The notes under the pieces were generated by a model, which saw only the letters and a list, made by a program, of their open reading frames with translations, was not told the origin of the DNA and did no database searches. Below are positions 13,190-17,740 of a stretch of DNA of 17,740 nt, piece by piece. A program made the position numbers and the translations under genes. Source of the DNA: Desulfobacterales bacterium (GTDB lineage Bacteria; Desulfobacterota; Desulfobacteria; Desulfobacterales; RPRI01); NCBI GenBank assembly GCA_030689795.1, contig JAUYEO010000282.1, forward strand, positions 1 through 17,740, written 5' to 3'. How positions within the stretch are numbered: the first letter of the stretch is position 1; each line of letters starts with the position of its first letter.

Positions 13190-14883
13190 TCATTCATCTG
13201 ATATGCGCCCTTTAGAGGAAAGACATATTTTTCCCAGACCCTTTTGAACCGCTCTTCATCAAGCGCGGGTTTTTTAATCATTCCGAGGCAAATCTCCATC
13301 TGTGCGCTGGTGCTGCCGGGTTTTGAATAAAGCTGAAGGGCAAATTTAGAGAAGTCTCTCACCATGAAGTCAAAAATCCGGTCAACAACATCATTATCAA
13401 CTTTATGTATAAGGGAGTTTTCAATAATAAGCTGGCCGTACGCAACAAGAGTGAATAACTCCCCCAATGTAAGAAGAAAGTCGATATCCTTGGACTGGGC
13501 TTCACTTGGAGTAGCCTTGACAAGGAACTCCTTCAACGCTTCAAGCTGTGTTTTGAATATCCCGATATTCGGAAGATCAAGGCTGTTATAAGCCATATTG
13601 AAATCATGGAAGCGGATTTTTCCCAGCCCTCTTGTAGCTCCCTGGTTAAAAAGAAAATCGTCATTGGAGGGATCATTTCGTTTCGGTATTTCCGGAAATT
13701 GACCCGGATTGAAGAAGTAATTGGCCATAAATTTAATTATCAGCGCCATGTTCACATGGACGGTTCCTTCAAGCTTCGGAAGTGCGCGAATGTCTCTTGC
13801 TGCCATTTCAAAGTACATATCCCTTTCAAAACCCTTTGCGGCGATGACATCCCAGAGAAGATTTATGACCTCCTCGCCCTGCGTCGTCACTTTCATCTTT
13901 ACCATAGGATTATACAGAAGATAGCGCCTGTCTTCAGGAGAGGCCGATTTCATGTAATCGGCAGCCCTGTTCGCAAAAAGTTTCATTGCAAAAAGGCGTG
14001 CATAAGCATCGGTGAAAAGCATTTTTATATGCGGAAAGTCCGTAACATACTTGTTGTAAAGCCGCCTGTTGGCGGCATGATCAATCGCCTCGTATAATGC
14101 ATGTGTGCAAATTCCTATGGAGGCCCATCCGAGATTGTACTTGCCGACATTGATCGTATTCAATGCCGAATCCCACGCATCCTGCCCTTTTGTAAGAATA
14201 TCATTTTCCGTAACCGGATAAGAATGAAGGGCGAATTCCGCCACGTATGACTGGCTGCTTACGACATTTTTTATGCATTCAAAATTTTTATGCTGCGAAT
14301 CCGCCGCAAAAAAGACATATTCGCCGGTATCGGAGTCTTTGGCAAAAACGGAGACTATCGCGGCCTTGTTGGCATTTCCTATATAGTATTTCCCGCCGTC
14401 CGCCCTGTACGTCCCGTCAGGCATTTGGGTCAGCATCATTTCGCTCGAGTAGAGATCCGCTCCATGCTGCTTTTCCGAAAGGCCGAATGCAAAGATACCG
14501 CCCTCTTTCAGCAATCGGGCTGCTTTCTTTTTCACAGCCTCGTTTTTCCCCATCCAGACAGGCCCCAGTCCGAGTATTGAAACCTGCCACGTGTACCAGT
14601 AATGCAATCCGTAGAAACCTAATATTTCATTAAAGTCGCATATTCTGGCGGTATCCCACCGGCATTCCTTGTCGCCATATGCCGACGGAGTGAGGAGCGT
14701 TGAAAATATTTTTTCATTTTTTATAAAATCCAGAAAATCGGAATACCATATTCTGTTTCTGTCATCCTCTTTCAGTTTAACCTTGCCTTTGTTTTCAAAA
14801 AACCGGATTGTCTTTACCATTATCTCCCTTGATTTTTCATCAAGATGCTCAAACGTTTCTTTCTTTGGATTCAGTAAATTCAT
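13186..14883 (-). CDS. Acyl-CoA dehydrogenase family flavoprotein
   Basis: This 565-residue FAD enzyme would introduce a trans-2,3 double bond into an acyl-CoA. The flavin/substrate loop FAFGLSEKQHGADLYSSE (about 132-148) matches the usual GLTEP-GSD motif. The segment LPKLEGTVHVN carries the probable catalytic Glu (E372), in the position of the medium-chain enzyme's YEGT Glu. The C-terminal extension beyond about 430 is long and helical, so this is a divergent larger member rather than a standard 380-residue enzyme. Substrate chain length cannot be told. I chose the ATG at 14881-14883, preceded by AGGAGA; an in-frame ATG at 14928 would add 15 residues without family support. It is divergent from usp, with a MITE-like element about 75 bp upstream of its start. 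Confidence 0.9.
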   Translation of the reverse strand: MNLLNPKKETFEHLDEKSREIMVKTIRFFENKGKVKLKEDDRNRIWYSDFLDFIKNEKIFSTLLTPSAYGDKECRWDTARICDFNEILGFYGLHYWYTWQVSILGLGPVWMGKNEAVKKKAARLLKEGGIFAFGLSEKQHGADLYSSEMMLTQMPDGTYRADGGKYYIGNANKAAIVSVFAKDSDTGEYVFFAADSQHKNFECIKNVVSSQSYVAEFALHSYPVTENDILTKGQDAWDSALNTINVGKYNLGWASIGICTHALYEAIDHAANRRLYNKYVTDFPHIKMLFTDAYARLFAMKLFANRAADYMKSASPEDRRYLLYNPMVKMKVTTQGEEVINLLWDVIAAKGFERDMYFEMAARDIRALPKLEGTVHVNMALIIKFMANYFFNPGQFPEIPKRNDPSNDDFLFNQGATRGLGKIRFHDFNMAYNSLDLPNIGIFKTQLEALKEFLVKATPSEAQSKDIDFLLTLGELFTLVAYGQLIIENSLIHKVDNDVVDRIFDFMVRDFSKFALQLYSKPGSTSAQMEICLGMIKKPALDEERFKRVWEKYVFPLKGAYQMNE

Positions 14884-14956
14884 TTTTATATAACTCTCCT
14901 GTAGGATTGGATTTTGACTTAAGTACAATATGAAAAAATATCAGGAACACACCATC

Positions 14957-15123
14957 TGAGACCTTTGCATAACGCCCCCTTTTGCCCGATTACTGCGTCA
15001 GGCTCAAATTTCGGCACGAAGTGAAGCGATAGCGCTATCCTCGAAATACTCAATGTATTCCTGTGGTTGAAATTATCGCCTTCCTTGTACTTGGCCAAAA
15101 TTGGACGTTCTTCAAAGGTCTCC
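14957..15123. mobile_element. MITE-like element, copy A
   Basis: This 167-bp unit begins TGAGACCTTTG and ends CAAAGGTCTCC, giving a nearly perfect 11-bp terminal inverted repeat that extends with mismatches to about 21 bp. It is flanked by ATC on both sides (14954-14956 and 15124-15126), consistent with a 3-bp target duplication. It is about 90% alike to copy B at 15796-15939, apart from about 23 extra bases that include a perfect 12-bp palindrome GATAGCGCTATC (15028-15039). No transposase is encoded, so it would need one in trans. The parent insertion sequence family is not identified. It sits in the upstream region of the acyl-CoA dehydrogenase gene. Confidence 0.85.
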
Positions 15124-15242
15124 ATCCTTGTTACGAAACTGTTCGCACAACAATATTTTTTTACTTAGAATACATATTTTAAAATATCAAGCTTATAACC
15201 ATCTCCCATTCAGCGGCCTTTTGAAAATTCCGCCTAATTTTC

Positions 15243-15271
15243 TTGAAATTTTTTGATAATTCGAATAATAT
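15243..15271 (+). promoter_or_regulatory. Probable sigma-70 type promoter of usp
   Basis: TTGAAA (15243-15248, 5 of 6 to consensus) and TAATAT (15266-15271, 4 of 6) are separated by 17 bp. They lie about 57 bp ahead of the usp ATG, in AT-rich DNA. No terminator or operator palindrome lies between the promoter and the gene. Confidence 0.5.
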
Positions 15272-15327
15272 CAAACCATCGCGTTCGACTTTGTACTGAA
15301 CCATCTATAAAAAAGGAGGGTTAAAAA

Positions 15328-15798
15328 ATGGGACTTAATATGCTGGTTGCATTCGACGATTCAGACAACGCAATGAGAGCGGTTGAATTCATTGTTAAAA
15401 CTTTTACTCCTGAAAGCAAGGTAACCCTTTTTTATGTAGTCCAAGACAACATAACTCTCTGCGACATGAACAGCCCGGAATTAACCCCCTATTTTTTAAC
15501 GCAGCAAAGCGCTTTCTGCGCGCTCGAAGAAAAAAAGAAGGAACTGGTAAACGAGACTATGCAGAAGGCAAAAGCCCTGCTCACAGGCGCCGGTTTTAAA
15601 GAAAAGAACATTGAAGTGAAGCTTGAAAAAAAGAAAAGCGGGGTCGCGAGAGATATAATCAATGAAGCGCACTCAGGCTATGATCTTATCGTTATCGGAA
15701 GAAGAGGGCTCTCGGGTATAATGGAATTTATTTTGGGAAGCGTTTCTCAAAAAGTCCTGCAATCTGCTAAGGATATATCGGTACTGATTGTCAACTGA
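15328..15798 (+). CDS. Universal stress protein, UspA family, ATP-binding type
   Basis: This 156-residue single-domain Usp is likely a cytoplasmic dimer. The N-terminal strand NMLVAFDDSDNA contains the adenine-contacting Asp. The nucleotide loop is complete: G124-x2-G127-x9-G137-S138 in GRRGLSGIMEFILGSVSQ, which marks the ATP-binding subclass. The C-terminus ISVLIVN is the usual last strand. ATG start with AAGGAGGG 8 nt upstream. The stop codon TGA (15796-15798) is the first three bases of MITE-like copy B, so the element inserted at the end of the gene and replaced its original stop. The loss is probably no more than the last residue or two. The gene is enclosed by two direct copies of the element. 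Confidence 0.95.
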   Translation: MGLNMLVAFDDSDNAMRAVEFIVKTFTPESKVTLFYVVQDNITLCDMNSPELTPYFLTQQSAFCALEEKKKELVNETMQKAKALLTGAGFKEKNIEVKLEKKKSGVARDIINEAHSGYDLIVIGRRGLSGIMEFILGSVSQKVLQSAKDISVLIVN

Positions 15799-15939
15799 GA
15801 CCTTTGCATAACGCCCCCTTTTGCCCGATTACTGTGTCAGGCTCAAATTTCAGTCCTCGAAATACTAAATGTATTCCTGTGGTTGAAATTATCGCCTTCC
15901 TTGTACTTGGCCAAAATTGGACGTTCTTCAAAGGTCTCA
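15796..15939. mobile_element. MITE-like element, copy B
   Basis: This 144-bp unit has perfect 11-bp terminal inverted repeats TGAGACCTTTG / CAAAGGTCTCA and is flanked by AAC on both sides (15793-15795 and 15940-15942). It has the same orientation as copy A and lacks about 23 internal bases, including that copy's palindrome. Its first TGA ends the usp gene, and it fills the convergent gap between usp and the HD phosphohydrolase gene. No transposase frame is present. Confidence 0.88.
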
Positions 15940-15993
15940 AACTGAATATGGATGTTTGGTATAAAGCGGGAAAAGAAATCGGAATACGGGCTC

Positions 15994-16962
15994 TTAATTA
16001 AAAACGACCCGTGTGCGCCTGAACACCTTGTTGTAGTCTATTTCGGATTCTTTAATGACTTGTTTTATATATTTCATATTCTTTTCTATTGCTTCTTCAT
16101 ATAAATTTCTTGAAATGCCGTAACGGGCTTTAAAATGCGCGGGGAGAAACCTTGCGACATTTCCTAAATCTTTCGATAATCTAATTTTAATTTTCTCATA
16201 AAAATTTCCCGTTTTCATGAGAAGATCTATTTCACTCTTGAAGCCGCCTACTTTCCCCTCCCTGTATTCATGAAAAAGAAAAGGCAATTTTTCAACATAG
16301 GTCCTGTCGGCCATCTGGCCCAAAAGGTCTGACGCGCCGAGCATTTTGCCGAGAAGTTCGGTTTCGCGGGAGGAAAAATTTATCTTATCAACAGATGAGT
16401 CAATATCAACTTCGGTGCATAAGAGCAGGTCGGCGCACGTTTTAAACTGAGCCTTTGAGAATCCGTTGCCCGTAAAATATTTTTTCATAAACTCAATGCT
16501 TCGTTCAACATGAATCAGGGTATATTTTGCGCCTGTGCCGGAGTGGTCATTCTCGGTTTGAATGTATCCCGTATCATGCAACAGCGTCGCAATCAGGGCA
16601 AGTCTTGCATTTTTCATCCCGATCTTCTCACCTTCAAGTACGGCTCCATGGATAAGACGAACCATTGCAAGGAATGCGTCCGAAGTGTGCCTCAGATCAT
16701 GATATTTGGTATTGCATTGCCGGTATCCGGGATATTTGCCGTGGAAAAGATTTAAAATATCTTTGAATGCATGCTCTACAGGATCAAAATTAAAATCCGG
16801 GTATGCCATGTGAACAGTTGTTTTGACCTCGTCAAGCACACATTGAGGGTCATACATGTTCACAAGATTCGATATATGAATTTTCTCTTTACCCATATCT
16901 TCCCGAATGGTACAATGATCCTGAAAAGTCGACAAGTTCAAATAATAATTATCCTGACTCAT
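15994..16962 (-). CDS. HD domain phosphohydrolase / phosphodiesterase-like protein
   Basis: This 322-residue protein carries an HD-type metal centre laid out as in cyclic-nucleotide phosphodiesterases: H88 and H92 in YHDLRHTSD, H129-D130 in TLLHDTGY, and D212 in ASDLLGQMADR. It would hydrolyse a phosphoester or cyclic nucleotide; the substrate is unknown. There is no membrane segment, PAS or response-regulator domain. I kept the ATG at 16960-16962, but no good ribosome site precedes it. The ATG at 16894-16896 (residue 23, MGKEKIHIS) is an alternative. It is convergent with usp and divergent from the small cysteine-rich gene, with only 48 bp between their starts. Confidence 0.82.
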   Translation of the reverse strand: MSQDNYYLNLSTFQDHCTIREDMGKEKIHISNLVNMYDPQCVLDEVKTTVHMAYPDFNFDPVEHAFKDILNLFHGKYPGYRQCNTKYHDLRHTSDAFLAMVRLIHGAVLEGEKIGMKNARLALIATLLHDTGYIQTENDHSGTGAKYTLIHVERSIEFMKKYFTGNGFSKAQFKTCADLLLCTEVDIDSSVDKINFSSRETELLGKMLGASDLLGQMADRTYVEKLPFLFHEYREGKVGGFKSEIDLLMKTGNFYEKIKIRLSKDLGNVARFLPAHFKARYGISRNLYEEAIEKNMKYIKQVIKESEIDYNKVFRRTRVVFN

Positions 16963-17010
16963 AACAAGAATCTATATCGGCGTCAAGTTGAGGATAAAAA
17001 AACAATCTTT

Positions 17011-17196
17011 ATGGCCTTTGTTACTATTCCCAATATCATTGGAAAGATTTTTGTCCCCGAGACACGGGACGAAACCATTAAAAAGCGGAAATGCCATGAC
17101 TGCTTTTCATGCCAGATGTGCAGTGAAAGCAGGTGCGAACTGTGCATGTCTGAAGAATCATGCAATAACAAAAAGCCCGAAGGGAAAAAAGCGTGA
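17011..17196 (+). CDS. Small cysteine-rich protein, unrecognised
   Basis: A 61-residue frame has seven cysteines packed in its second half: KCHDCFSCQMCSESRCELC, then C after five more residues. The spacing is C-x2-C-x2-C-x2-C-x4-C-x2-C-x5-C. This would suit a metal site, zinc or iron-sulfur. The N-terminal MAFVTIPNIIGKIFVPE looks like a short beta segment, and the lysine-rich end KKPEGKKA is likely flexible. The ribosome site (GAGGA) is 17 nt upstream, so the start is uncertain. Its TGA overlaps the GTG of the next gene (GTGA), which argues that both are real and co-translated. I do not recognise the family and propose no function beyond metal binding. Confidence 0.7.
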   Translation: MAFVTIPNIIGKIFVPETRDETIKKRKCHDCFSCQMCSESRCELCMSEESCNNKKPEGKKA

Positions 17197-17740
17197 GACT
17201 GGATTGGATAGAAAAAATAACATGCCGGGCTGCCGACCACTTGTATTCAATTTATCCTCAGCCTTTCCCCGATAAAAAGAGGCTTGCGGATTGCAGGATA
17301 ATTTCGCACAGGGGAGAACATGATAACAGGAGTGTTTTTGAAAATACCCTTAAGGCATTCGACAAAGCCCTTGAAAGTGGAATTTTCGGCATTGAGTTTG
17401 ACCTGCGATGGACAAAAGACTTAATGCCCGTTGTATTTCACGACAGAAATACAACGCGGCTGTTTAAAAAAAACCTCAACATTAATGAAACATCTTTTTC
17501 CGATTTAAAATCGTCAATCCCGGAAATACCATCTCTTGCCGAAACAATCTTAAGGTACGGCAAAAAGCTTCATCTCATGGTGGAAATGAAACAGGAATTT
17601 TATCCTGAGCCTGTTTATCAGGCCGGTGTATTAAAAGATCTTTTTTCAGCTCTTGAGCCCGCAAAAGATTATCATTTAATATCCCTTTCGCCCGGCATCT
17701 TCAACATGATCGATTTTGTGTCTGAAAACGCATTTCTTCC
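17193..17740 (+). CDS. Glycerophosphodiester phosphodiesterase family protein (partial, cut by window edge)
   Basis: The first 182 codons of a GDPD-type TIM-barrel enzyme, which would hydrolyse glycerophosphodiesters to glycerol-3-phosphate and an alcohol. The catalytic signature is complete so far: H39-R40 (SHRGEH), E50-N51-T52 (FENT), E68 and D70 (GIEFDLRWTKD), H83-D84 (VVFHDRN) and E131 (LMVEMK). No signal peptide is present, so it is probably cytoplasmic. GTG start overlapping the stop of the preceding small gene, with AGGGA 7-8 nt upstream. The C-terminal part of the barrel lies beyond the right edge. Confidence 0.9.
   Translation, partial: MRLDWIEKITCRAADHLYSIYPQPFPDKKRLADCRIISHRGEHDNRSVFENTLKAFDKALESGIFGIEFDLRWTKDLMPVVFHDRNTTRLFKKNLNINETSFSDLKSSIPEIPSLAETILRYGKKLHLMVEMKQEFYPEPVYQAGVLKDLFSALEPAKDYHLISLSPGIFNMIDFVSENAFL

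Larger units (their letters stand above)
14884..15327. other. Divergent intergenic region between acyl-CoA dehydrogenase and usp
   Basis: These 444 bp contain a MITE-like element (14957-15123), a 14-bp palindrome of A/T bases (ATATTTTAAAATAT, about 15174-15187), the usp promoter candidate and the two ribosome-binding sites. The only frame of any length, 68 codons on the minus strand across 14919-15125, is element sequence. No RNA gene or conserved small protein was recognised. Confidence 0.7.

Noticed and set aside
14919..15125. 68-codon minus-strand frame across MITE-like copy A
   Set aside because: Most of it is element sequence, copy B has lost part of it, and it does not resemble a transposase I can name.

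Overview
The window carries a complete type I-E CRISPR-Cas locus set in a patch of accessory genes, followed by ordinary chromosomal metabolic and stress genes. The moderate G+C, the long divergent acyl-CoA dehydrogenase, the HD phosphohydrolase and the mosaic of Fic, Bro-N, DUF1016 and four-helix-bundle genes look most like a Desulfobacterota-type or similar anaerobic environmental bacterium. That placement is an impression, not a demonstrated taxonomy.

Region 1 (1-10498, minus strand): cas3, cse1, cse2, cas7e, cas5e, cas6e, then an insertion (a broken Bro-N antirepressor gene and a Fic AMP-transferase gene), then cas1e, cas2e, a short AT-rich leader and two 29-bp repeats of an array that runs off the left edge. 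Every cas gene looks intact, and catalytic residues are visible in Cas1, Cas3 and Cas6e. Most cas genes overlap or abut, which suggests one transcript. crRNA, Cascade (Cse1, Cse2, Cas7, Cas5, Cas6e), the Cas3 nuclease-helicase and the Cas1-Cas2 integrase would together provide adaptation and interference.

Region 2 (10503-13189, minus strand): upstream of cas3 lie a DUF1016 N-terminal fragment without its nuclease domain, an intact DEDDh 3'-5' exonuclease, a remnant of a second such exonuclease, an intact Bro-N gene, and a four-helix-bundle gene flanked on both sides by 9-bp-period minisatellites. The exonuclease-DUF1016-cas3 junctions overlap or nearly touch, so the exonuclease is probably the first or an early gene of the cas transcript and may trim prespacers. 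A 15-bp direct repeat brackets the DUF1016 fragment. Removing one copy plus the fragment would leave the exonuclease overlapping cas3 by ATGA.

Region 3 (13186-17740): a minus-strand acyl-CoA dehydrogenase; a plus-strand universal stress protein flanked by two direct copies of a small terminal-inverted-repeat element (MITE-like), one of which supplies the usp stop codon; a minus-strand HD phosphohydrolase; and a plus-strand pair made of a small seven-cysteine protein overlapping a glycerophosphodiester phosphodiesterase that is cut by the right edge.

The most promising leads are the exonuclease coupled to cas3, the Fic gene inserted between cas6e and cas1 with signs of a one-base frameshift that removed a stop/start overlap with cas1, the palindromic in-frame repeats in the DUF1016 fragment, and the MITE-like pair.
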